A DNA stretch of 6,284 bases from Spirochaetaceae bacterium (GTDB taxonomy: Bacteria; Spirochaetota; Spirochaetia; Treponematales; Rectinemataceae). The notes under the pieces were generated by a model. That model saw only the letters and a list, made by a program, of their open reading frames with translations, was not told the DNA's origin and did not search any database. The translations under genes were made by a program, and so were the position numbers. This document shows positions 1 to 5,462 of the stretch, one piece after another (position 1 is the first letter of the stretch; each line of letters begins with the position of its first letter). The stretch spans positions 1 to 6,284 of the forward strand of contig DMNL01000013.1 in assembly GCA_003452735.1 (NCBI GenBank), given 5' to 3'.

Positions 1-258
1 TTCGAATCGCCTAAGCATCCTTACACAATGGGATTAATCCGCTCGGTACCGCGGCTCGATCAAGAGACCAAGGTGCGCCTATATTCCATACCGGGCCAGC
101 CGCCAAATGTCATAGATCTGCCGGACTGCTGCCCATTTTATCCGCGCTGCGAACAAGCTATGGATATCTGCAGAGAGAAATATCCATCTATCGTTTCCTT
201 TGAGAACAATCAGAGCGTAGCTTGCTGGCTCTACAACAAGGAGATTCACAATGCCTGA
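1..258 (+). CDS. oppD: Oligopeptide/dipeptide ABC transporter ATP-binding protein, OppD/DppD type, C-terminal end (5' truncated by window)
   Basis: Frame 1 is open from the first base, so this is the tail of a gene that starts before the window; 85 residues are visible. It opens with FESPKHPYTMGLIRSVPRLD, the HPYT region that begins the C-terminal domain of OppD/DppD/OppF/DppF ATPases. The Walker A, signature and Walker B motifs lie outside the window. The tail has the cysteine set C44-x5-C50-x6-C57-x17-C75 (numbered from the first visible residue), plus an extra C43. A cysteine set of this kind binds a [4Fe-4S] cluster in a structurally studied DppD. The protein should sit on the cytoplasmic face and help drive peptide import. 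Its last 8 bases overlap the next ATPase gene, the usual D-F pair arrangement. The family is secure; whether the substrate is oligopeptide, dipeptide or another solute cannot be told from this piece. Confidence 0.9.
   Translation, partial: FESPKHPYTMGLIRSVPRLDQETKVRLYSIPGQPPNVIDLPDCCPFYPRCEQAMDICREKYPSIVSFENNQSVACWLYNKEIHNA
238..243 (+). promoter_or_regulatory. Ribosome binding site of the oppF-type gene
   Basis: AAGGAG lies 7 bases before the ATG at 251, inside the last codons of the preceding ATPase gene. It supports that start and the 8-base gene overlap. Confidence 0.75.
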
Positions 259-1258
259 AAACGATGAAGTACTTCTAGATGTGCGCGGCCTCAAGATGCA
301 TTTCCCTGTCAAAACAAGCATGTTCTCAAAGACTAAGAACTATATCTATGCTGTGGACGGCATCGATTTTAAGGTGAAAAAAGGCGAGACTCTTGGCCTT
401 GTAGGAGAATCTGGTTGTGGAAAATCGACTACGGCTCGCGCCATAGATCAGCTCTATAAGCCCACTGCCGGTGAGGTTATTCTGAAAGGCAAAGATCTCA
501 CTAAGCTATCGCCCAACGAAATGATGGAAGCGCGAAAAAATATGCAGATGGTTTTCCAAGACCCCTATGCTTCGCTCAATCCACGTATGACCGCTGGCGA
601 TATAATTGCAGAGCCCATTCGCATATTCCAAAAGCAAGGGCTCATAGATATGAGTACTCAAGATCGAGACAATCGGGTTGAAGAGCTTATGGAAAAAGTG
701 GGGCTATCCCGCTTTTTCAAAAATCGCTATCCGCATGAATTCTCAGGCGGCCAGCGCCAGCGCATTGGAATTGCTCGCGCATTAGCGCTCAATCCCGAAC
801 TCATTCTATGCGATGAGCCAGTATCGGCGCTTGATGTCTCGATTCAGTCTCAGATTCTCAATCTTTTCAAAGATCTGCAAGAAGAGTTCGGATTAACCTA
901 TCTTTTTATTGCTCATGATCTTTCTGTAATAAAATATATTTCCAATAGAGTAGCCGTAATGTATCTGGGACTTATTGTGGAGATAGCGGACGCAGCGGAT
1001 CTATATAAGAAACCCCTACATCCTTATACTGAGGCTCTTCTGTCGGCGGCGCCGATTCCTGATCCAAAGATCGAGGCTAAGCGCAAGCGCATAATTCTCA
1101 CCGGAGATGTGCCCTCGCCTGACAAACAGCGGCCAGGCTGTAATTTCTATGATCGCTGCCCCAAGCGCATGGATATATGCAAGGAAAGGCGACCGTCGCT
1201 AAAGGATGCAGAAGACGGGCACGAAGTGTCGTGTTTCCTTTATCATAAATCGGAATAG
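251..1258 (+). CDS. oppF: Oligopeptide/dipeptide ABC transporter ATP-binding protein, OppF/DppF type
   Basis: Complete 335-residue ABC ATPase, normal length for OppF/DppF. It hydrolyses ATP to power uptake of peptides (or a related solute such as nickel or sugars in some family members) through two inner-membrane permeases not present here. Motifs in order: Walker [10 protein letters not shown] at residues 52-60, Q-loop VFQDP at 101-105, signature FSGGQ at 164-168, Walker B LILCDEP at 184-190 and the H-loop AHD at 221-223. The C-terminal OppF domain starts around [12 protein letters not shown] (257-267). It ends with C297-x5-C303-x6-C310-x17-C328, the same spacing as in the preceding gene and consistent with an Fe-S site. 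The ATG at 251 has a good ribosome binding site and overlaps the previous stop by 8 bases, so the two are translationally coupled partners. No defect is seen. The substrate is unassigned. Confidence 0.95.
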   Translation: MPENDEVLLDVRGLKMHFPVKTSMFSKTKNYIYAVDGIDFKVKKGETLGLVGESGCGKSTTARAIDQLYKPTAGEVILKGKDLTKLSPNEMMEARKNMQMVFQDPYASLNPRMTAGDIIAEPIRIFQKQGLIDMSTQDRDNRVEELMEKVGLSRFFKNRYPHEFSGGQRQRIGIARALALNPELILCDEPVSALDVSIQSQILNLFKDLQEEFGLTYLFIAHDLSVIKYISNRVAVMYLGLIVEIADAADLYKKPLHPYTEALLSAAPIPDPKIEAKRKRIILTGDVPSPDKQRPGCNFYDRCPKRMDICKERRPSLKDAEDGHEVSCFLYHKSE

Positions 1259-1302
1259 AGCAGGAAACCGTAGCCCATATCGAGGCTACGGCCGCCTTGC
1301 TC
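1258..1302 (+). terminator. Long hairpin after the transporter operon, possible terminator without a T-run
   Basis: An inner stem of 8 perfect pairs joins 1268-1275 (CCGTAGCC) to 1284-1291 (GGCTACGG) around an 8-base loop. A lower stem pairs 1258-1264 with 1296-1302, including one G-U pair. It begins at the last base of the oppF stop codon. No T-run follows, so it is not a standard intrinsic terminator. It could protect the mRNA 3' end, help factor-dependent termination, or be a REP-like palindrome. Confidence 0.5.
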
Positions 1303-1370
1303 GTATGGCCCGCTTGACAAAGAAGGATAAATAATGCATTTTGCTCCGAAAGGCTAAGGCGATGAAAGCT

Positions 1371-1376
1371 TATAAT
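1371..1376 (+). promoter_or_regulatory. Possible -10 box of a metQ-leader promoter
   Basis: A perfect TATAAT would place transcription start near 1383-1385, giving a leader of roughly 228 bases before metQ. No convincing -35 box lies 16-18 bases upstream. A TTGACA at 1314-1319 is far too distant to pair with it. The call rests on the -10 match and on the need for a promoter after the hairpin at 1258-1302. Confidence 0.3.
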
Positions 1377-1397
1377 AGTCATGTATGTTTCATGCGA

Positions 1398-1417
1398 AGC
1401 GGCTCAGCGAAGCCGCT
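1398..1417 (+). other. GC-rich hairpin in the metQ leader
   Basis: Seven perfect pairs (AGCGGCT with AGCCGCT) close a 6-base loop, CAGCGA. Outer complementarity extends it: GCG at 1394-1396 can pair with CGC at 1421-1423, and CATG at 1391-1394 with CATG at 1428-1431 as a competing closing stem. It lies just downstream of the TATAAT box, so it would be near the 5' end of the transcript. It matches no riboswitch class I recognise. Confidence 0.45.
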
Positions 1418-1550
1418 CTCCGCGACCCATGCCTTCTTTCTAAATATCCTGTAAATCCATATCACAAATCCAGTCTCTCTTTTCCTCCAGGCAAATCCCT
1501 AAGCCAATCTTATAGATCTTGGTGGCGACAACTCGATATCTCGAATCTTT

Positions 1551-1597
1551 CGGTCTCTCTTAGAGAAGCCGTATGGCGACTCATAATAATTTTTTAT
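1551..1597 (+). promoter_or_regulatory. Alternative hairpins followed by a T-run just before metQ, possible attenuator
   Basis: Two folds compete for the same bases. Fold A pairs CGG-TCTCT (1551-1558) with AGAGA (1562-1566) and CCG (1569-1571), with AG bulged out. Fold B pairs GAG (1563-1565) and GCC (1568-1570) with GGC (1575-1577) and CTC (1580-1582) across AA/GA mismatches. Six T residues at 1590-1595 follow, after an A/T-rich spacer. Mutually exclusive stems before a T-run and a ribosome binding site suggest regulated read-through or translation. The stems are short, so this is tentative. The rest of the gap (about 1432-1550) shows nothing I can name. Confidence 0.25.
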
Positions 1598-1600
1598 CCT

Positions 1601-1605
1601 GGAGG
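1601..1605 (+). promoter_or_regulatory. Ribosome binding site of metQ
   Basis: GGAGG sits 6 bases before the ATG at 1612. It decides the start: the in-frame ATG at 1573 lies upstream of it, has no comparable site, and would put 13 non-signal-like residues ahead of the signal peptide. Confidence 0.85.
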
Positions 1606-1611
1606 TTTCTT

Positions 1612-2409
1612 ATGAACCGCAAAATTATCAAATTGCTTTTTTTATCCCTTTTAATTTCGGTCATGTCTGTTTTTGCTGGCCCCTCTCCCTCGGTTACACT
1701 CAAAGTAGGTGCCACTTCCGTACCGCACGCTGAAATACTCAACTTCATCATACCCGACCTAGCGGCACAAGGAATAAAGCTGGAAGTAATCGAATTCAGC
1801 GACTATGTCACGCCCAACATAGCGCTAGCCGAAAAACAGCTCGATGCCAACTTCTTTCAGCATCTGCCCTATCTAGAGACCTTCGCTGCGGAGCGAAAAC
1901 TTTCGCTTGAAAGCGTAGTAGCCGTCCATGTGGAACCGCTTGGCCTTTATTCCAAGAAATACAAAAAAGTATCTGACTTCCCCAATGGTGCAATCATAGC
2001 AATTCCTAATGACCCAACAAATGAAGGGAGAGCACTTATTTTCCTCCAGTCTAAAGGCCTCATAAAACTTAAGCCAAACGCTGGGCTTCAGGCGACTGTC
2101 CGAGACATCTCGGAAAATCCAAAAAGATTTGTATTTAAGGAAATTGAGGCGCCGCAGCTACCGCGTACACTCGATGATGTTGCAGGGTCGGTCATAAATG
2201 GGAACTACGCTCTCCAATCAGGCTTCAACCCAATAAAAGACTCGCTTCTCCTCGAAGGTGGAGAATCGCCCTATGCCAATATCCTTGTGGTCAGAAAAGG
2301 CGATTCCAATGATCCCCGTATTCAAGCACTTGCTAAAGCTCTCACGTCTCAGAAAGTAAAGGATTTTATCCTAAGTACTTACAAAGGCGGTGTAATTCCA
2401 GCTTTTTAA
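1612..2409 (+). CDS. metQ: MetQ/NlpA-family substrate-binding protein, likely methionine ABC transporter component, with no lipobox cysteine
   Basis: A 265-residue extracytoplasmic binding protein of the MetQ/NlpA family (usually about 265-275 residues). It would deliver methionine, or a related amino acid, to a MetN-MetI transporter. Residues 1-22 form a signal peptide: NRK, then a hydrophobic stretch, then VFA before GPSPS, a fair signal peptidase I site. MetQ proteins are normally lipoproteins, but no cysteine occurs here; the mature protein should be soluble in the periplasm or anchored some other way. Family marks are LKVGATSVPHAEIL (30-43), FSDYVTPN (62-69), DANFFQHLPYLE (78-89) and IPNDPTNEGRAL (131-142), all typical of the ligand-binding fold. 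No metN or metI lies nearby: the transporter genes upstream are of the peptide type and the next gene is convergent citG, 39 bases away. A 350-base leader precedes it. The family is secure; the ligand is inferred. Confidence 0.9.
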   Translation: MNRKIIKLLFLSLLISVMSVFAGPSPSVTLKVGATSVPHAEILNFIIPDLAAQGIKLEVIEFSDYVTPNIALAEKQLDANFFQHLPYLETFAAERKLSLESVVAVHVEPLGLYSKKYKKVSDFPNGAIIAIPNDPTNEGRALIFLQSKGLIKLKPNAGLQATVRDISENPKRFVFKEIEAPQLPRTLDDVAGSVINGNYALQSGFNPIKDSLLLEGGESPYANILVVRKGDSNDPRIQALAKALTSQKVKDFILSTYKGGVIPAF

Positions 2410-2448
2410 TCCGACTTGTCGATAAAGCCTTTTGATCCTGTTTTTAGC

Positions 2449-3426
2449 CTAAGAAGAGCATTGCGCCGATCCATTAGCCTTTTGCTGTTTAGTCCATTTA
2501 TTGGACAACATCTCCAAAAACACAGTAACTGCTAGAAGATCGGCGCATCCTCCAGGGCTAAGACCACGCTGACTAAAGTCTGCATCGAGACTCTGGACAA
2601 AATCTCGACCCTCAATTAGCCTCATTCCTCCGCGTGAAAGAGCCGCTGCTGCCTGCGCCCTGATATAGGCAAGACCATCCGACCCTCCTCTATTCAGTAC
2701 TGTTGTATCGTCGACTATTAGATAAAGAACTAGGAGCGCATCGATCATGGCATCGTTCCATGACATACCCCTCAAGAGATCGGAATGGAGCCTTGGCAAA
2801 GCATGATTTATCACAGATGGAAAACCATCTTCCGCTTCACCGCGAACTCCTCTTATTCCATATTTGACAAACGATTTCTCGCCTGCGCTGAGATCGAGAG
2901 AACAAACCATAGCATTTGTTGCTTTTATTGGATCGGAGACTAGGGACTTGTCCGCTTTCACAAGTGGAACGAGTTCGCGAACCGTGATTCCAGCAACAAT
3001 ATCGGCAGCTTCTTGGGCACATCCTGATATCATAGCGTTTTTATCGTTACTTTCAGCTTGTTTTTTTGAAATCAATAACCTTCCGGCAGCGGCGCATACT
3101 AGACCCATGGAAAAAATGAGCCCTTTATGCGTGTTGACTCCATTGGTAGCCGCAAACATAGCCCTTTCGGCTTCGATTCCAAGCTTTCGCAATTCTGGTA
3201 GGAGCGCTGGGCTTTCGCCCTCAATTTCCGCACCCATGCTGGCAAAAGCTGCAAAAAATGGTGCCAAGGCTACCGCGCTCGCAAGGAAAGTAAAATAATC
3301 CATATCCGAGTGTGCGCCTCGGGAGAAAGGATCCACAAGCCCAGGCTTTGGCGCTGCCGAGACTTCATAGAGCGTTGCAGTCAATGCGACATTTCCTATC
3401 TGTGCAATCAATTCGTCCCGATCCAT
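2449..3426 (-). CDS. citG: Triphosphoribosyl-dephospho-CoA synthase (CitG)
   Basis: A 325-residue cytoplasmic enzyme that joins ATP and dephospho-CoA to give 2'-(5''-triphosphoribosyl)-3'-dephospho-CoA, the prosthetic group precursor of citrate lyase. CitG hallmarks in order: EVSAAPKPGLVD (21-32), GAHSDMD (37-43), TNGVNTHKG (94-102), GIRGVRGEAEDGFPSV (190-205), DDTTVLNRGG (239-248) and LSPGGCADLLAVT (289-301). Length is in the normal range, with a short unconserved tail after about residue 308. I chose the ATG at 3426 because GGGAG lies 6 bases upstream and about 20 residues before EVSAAPKPGLVD suits the family. ATGs at 3474 and 3471 would add 15-16 residues overlapping citX and have a weaker site. 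It is last in the operon, 22 bases after citX. The homologue MdcB of malonate decarboxylase is the main alternative, but the citX and citD neighbours favour CitG. Confidence 0.93.
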   Translation of the reverse strand: MDRDELIAQIGNVALTATLYEVSAAPKPGLVDPFSRGAHSDMDYFTFLASAVALAPFFAAFASMGAEIEGESPALLPELRKLGIEAERAMFAATNGVNTHKGLIFSMGLVCAAAGRLLISKKQAESNDKNAMISGCAQEAADIVAGITVRELVPLVKADKSLVSDPIKATNAMVCSLDLSAGEKSFVKYGIRGVRGEAEDGFPSVINHALPRLHSDLLRGMSWNDAMIDALLVLYLIVDDTTVLNRGGSDGLAYIRAQAAAALSRGGMRLIEGRDFVQSLDADFSQRGLSPGGCADLLAVTVFLEMLSNKWTKQQKANGSAQCSS

Positions 3427-3432
3427 CGATTT

Positions 3433-3437
3433 CTCCC
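3433..3437 (-). promoter_or_regulatory. Ribosome binding site favouring the 3426 start of citG
   Basis: On the - strand GGGAG precedes the ATG at 3426 by 6 bases, in the short gap after the citX stop. It is the basis for preferring this start over 3474. Confidence 0.55.
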
Positions 3438-3448
3438 AATGCTCAATA

Positions 3449-4018
3449 TCAATCCCGCTCTTTATGACCATCATGAGAATCCCAAGCTTCTTGGCCCATC
3501 GAGTCTGATATTATCGCCTCGATATGTGCTTCGATTTCGGAAAGCGAGTGACGCTGGCCGGCTGAACATACTGCAGCTTCATCATCACAGACAAGGCATT
3601 TTCTAGGCGCATAACCCATATCTCTGCGCGAAATGAGTCTGGCCTTCGCATCTGTAACATCAATATCCACTAACGAACCTAGAGCATGCCCTTCCTCTAT
3701 GGCGATAGCCATCCGCTTCAAGATTCTCTCATCGCAATCCGAGGCAAGCCAAGCGCTCGGCCCATCTTCGTATTCTTCCTGCCCATAATCCAGAATTTGG
3801 ATAGCTCCATCCATCAGAGCTCCGGCGAGAACATCTCGCAATTGCACGACAATCTCTTTGTAAAGATTAGAGATCCTTAAAGAAGCAGGCATTCTTAGAG
3901 TACAGAATGCAAGGGCTAATCTATGCCCTGGAAATTTTTGTGCCAGCGATTCCGCAAGCAACTTTTTATTCTTCCAGCGAAGCTCACGAGCCGCGAGCAC
4001 AGTCTGCAGGCTCAACAC
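3449..4018 (-). CDS. citX: Apo-citrate lyase phosphoribosyl-dephospho-CoA transferase (CitX)
   Basis: CitX moves the phosphoribosyl-dephospho-CoA group from the CitG product to the serine of CitD, turning apo- into holo-citrate lyase, in the cytoplasm. Numbered from GTG 4018 it has 189 residues, close to the about 183 of enterobacterial CitX. Visible marks are the N-terminal helix LSLQTVLAARE, then GHALGSLVDIDV (110-121) with the paired aspartates D118 and D120, and SRRDMGYAPRKCLVC (130-144) with C141, C144 and C151, all typical of the family. The start is uncertain. GTG 4018 overlaps the citD stop by 7 bases and gives a family-like N-terminus, but has only a weak AAGAAG site. ATG 4066 has a clear GAGGAG 7 bases upstream, but overlaps citD by 55 bases and adds a cysteine- and arginine-rich stretch that looks like out-of-frame citD. 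TTG 4015 is also possible. The function call is firm. Confidence 0.92.
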   Translation of the reverse strand: MLSLQTVLAARELRWKNKKLLAESLAQKFPGHRLALAFCTLRMPASLRISNLYKEIVVQLRDVLAGALMDGAIQILDYGQEEYEDGPSAWLASDCDERILKRMAIAIEEGHALGSLVDIDVTDAKARLISRRDMGYAPRKCLVCDDEAAVCSAGQRHSLSEIEAHIEAIISDSMGQEAWDSHDGHKERD

Positions 4019-4281
4019 GCAATACTTCTTTCGATCGCAGTCTCTAGGCGAGCACGAAGAGTGCATTCAAGTGCTCCTCTATCCTGAACATGAATGCGTG
4101 CTCCTGTAATCTTGGCAATCTCTACCATATCCTCAGTGACCTTTCGGATCCTTCTCCCATATTGTTTAATGACGATGCTTTCTATGTCGTACTCTATACG
4201 GTCTTCCGACAAAGGCATTATTGTCACGAGCACATCGCTAGATTCCAGCGAGCCCGCAGTAACTGATTTAAGCACTCTCAT
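4012..4281 (-). CDS. citD: Citrate lyase acyl carrier protein, gamma subunit (CitD)
   Basis: A small 89-residue subunit that carries the CoA-like arm on which acetyl and citryl thioesters form during cleavage of citrate to acetate and oxaloacetate. The motif AGSLESSD at residues 9-16 holds the attachment serine. With the ATG at 4281 this is Ser14, the same number as in the characterised Klebsiella/E. coli CitD. The later QDRGALECTLRARLE (66-80) matches the conserved DKGALDCILRARLE region. GGAGG lies 5 bases before this ATG. A TTG at 4293 is in frame but overlaps that site and would shift the serine, so I rejected it. It lies 45 bases after citC and its 3' end overlaps citX. The citE and citF genes that normally follow are not here. 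The closely related citramalate lyase carrier subunit cannot be excluded by sequence alone. Confidence 0.93.
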   Translation of the reverse strand: MRVLKSVTAGSLESSDVLVTIMPLSEDRIEYDIESIVIKQYGRRIRKVTEDMVEIAKITGARIHVQDRGALECTLRARLETAIERSIAC

Positions 4282-4286
4282 TATCT

Positions 4287-4291
4287 CCTCC
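4287..4291 (-). promoter_or_regulatory. Ribosome binding site of citD
   Basis: On the - strand GGAGG, within GGAGGAG, precedes the ATG at 4281 by 5 bases. Together with the Ser14 numbering it settles the citD start. Confidence 0.8.
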
Positions 4292-4326
4292 AAAACATTA
4301 GCTCTAAAAATGTGATAAAAGACTTA

Positions 4327-5427
4327 TCAGTGCCTTGAATCGCTCTGACGAATTCTCTCCATTACTGGCACCGCCTCATCGCTTTTTAGCCAATCCCAGG
4401 TGGTTTTAGGAACTAGTTTTTGTACCTCCGATAAATTCCCTTCGCGAATCATATCCCGGACTTTCGAGGCACTGACAGGAGTTCCTCCTATTTCGAAGCG
4501 AGGAATCTCGTGTACCGTTACTGGTGGAATTTTTGCATCGAACCCAAAAGCCTCGGTCTCTCTAGCCTGGAGAATAATCTTCATTATTTCGTTATATACC
4601 GAGGTAGTGGGACAGTATGGCTCTGTCCCGACAAATCTATTGGCAACTTTAAGCGCGGGTGCAATATGCATTCTAAAGATGCTGACATCGAGCGAAGCAT
4701 GCATTCTTACCGCTCTCTGCGAAGCTTCATTAGCATCTGGACGAATAAAATAAGTTGGAAATGTCGCCGAAGAGATTATATAGGGTCCGCCCTTCATTAC
4801 CGTCAAATTTCGTAAATCTGCGACACCTTCTTGTACTAGTCTGTATCGGACCCTAAAAGGAAAGAGAGATCTATCTTCCTCTACGACCAGCACATAGAGC
4901 CAGGGTACATGCGAGGATGCATACTCTATAAGCGCTCTATGGCCGAGCGTAAATGGATTGCAATTTATAACAACTGCTCCGGCATGATCGGGCTTATCTT
5001 CGGCCAAGGCCTTCAAAGAGCTCAAGTAGGATTCGATTCCAGCCGAACCCCACTCTAGCAATGCTGCTCCCTTTGGAACCGCTGCTACCTTGCTGAATCC
5101 CAAGTTTTCGAATCTAGAGATATCTTCGCTTACCGTGTATAGAAAAATTTGGGTTATCCCTCGGTCGACAGCTCTTTTTATAAGAGAAGATACTATGGCA
5201 GCAGCTACTCCTTCGCCCTCATGGCTCATATCTACTGCTATGCCCTGCAGCACATTACGGACAAGAGCGCCTGTGGCAACTAGCTGCTCGCCATCGAAGA
5301 GACCCAGGACCAGCTCTTCTCCTTCTGGAACAGTAAGCCCACGAGAGGTCAAAAGTGCTTCTCGCTGTGCAAGCTCATCTTTAGTATGGAGAATTCTCTC
5401 TTCGAGCCCAAAAAATGTCTCGCTCAT
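4327..5427 (-). CDS. citC: [Citrate (pro-3S)-lyase] ligase (CitC), acetate:SH-lyase ligase
   Basis: A 366-residue enzyme that uses ATP and acetate to acetylate the thiol of the CitD prosthetic group, switching citrate lyase on. Two domains are visible. Residues 1 to about 125 form a GNAT-like fold, with VLQGIAVDMSHEGEGVAAAIVSSL-type acetyl-CoA fold features around 59-82. From about 150 a nucleotidyltransferase domain follows, with CNPFTLGH (156-163, the HxGH-type site), YIISSATFPTYF (216-227), RFVGTEPYC (264-272) and VSASKVRDMI (318-327). All are close to E. coli CitC, and the length is normal. The ATG at 5427 is the only reasonable start, since an in-frame TAA lies two codons upstream. It has no clear ribosome binding site, and a 10-base tandem repeat occupies that position. 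It sits 35 bases after the aconitase gene and 45 before citD, in one apparent operon. Confidence 0.95.
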   Translation of the reverse strand: MSETFFGLEERILHTKDELAQREALLTSRGLTVPEGEELVLGLFDGEQLVATGALVRNVLQGIAVDMSHEGEGVAAAIVSSLIKRAVDRGITQIFLYTVSEDISRFENLGFSKVAAVPKGAALLEWGSAGIESYLSSLKALAEDKPDHAGAVVINCNPFTLGHRALIEYASSHVPWLYVLVVEEDRSLFPFRVRYRLVQEGVADLRNLTVMKGGPYIISSATFPTYFIRPDANEASQRAVRMHASLDVSIFRMHIAPALKVANRFVGTEPYCPTTSVYNEIMKIILQARETEAFGFDAKIPPVTVHEIPRFEIGGTPVSASKVRDMIREGNLSEVQKLVPKTTWDWLKSDEAVPVMERIRQSDSRH

Positions 5428-5428
5428 A

Positions 5429-5448
5429 TATTACCCGATATTACCCGA
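5429..5448. repeat. Perfect tandem duplication of a 10-base unit in front of citC
   Basis: The unit TATTACCCGA occurs twice head to tail (5429-5438 and 5439-5448), immediately upstream of the citC ATG. On the coding strand each unit reads TCGGGTAATA. One copy covers the place where a ribosome binding site is expected, where GGGT is the only weak match. Confidence 0.85.
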
Positions 5449-5462
5449 TTATATTTACCAAA

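Noticed and set aside
1501..1582. T-box or SAM riboswitch in front of metQ
   Set aside because: GGTGGCGACAACTCG at about 1521-1535 is superficially like a T-box sequence, but the conserved core of that motif is not present; the conserved SAM-I core elements are also not found.
1385..1615. 76-codon open frame on the + strand in the gap before metQ
   Set aside because: No ribosome binding site, no recognisable family, ends inside the metQ start, and runs through the hairpins and the metQ ribosome binding site; it looks like chance.
2410..2448. Bidirectional terminator between metQ and citG
   Set aside because: T-runs are present, but AGCCT occurs as a direct, not inverted, repeat. The only hairpin is CGAC-TT-GTCG, too small to call.
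2864..3298. 144-codon + strand frame opposite citG
   Set aside because: It is antisense to a gene with clear CitG motifs throughout and has low-complexity alanine/serine-rich content typical of a shadow frame.
3426..3474. Upstream citG starts at ATG 3474 and 3471
   Set aside because: They would overlap citX by more than 20 bases and have a weaker ribosome binding site than ATG 3426, and the extra residues are not typical of the family.
4281..4293. TTG 4293 as the citD start
   Set aside because: It lies just upstream of the GGAGG that serves ATG 4281, has no site of its own, and would move the attachment serine away from position 14.
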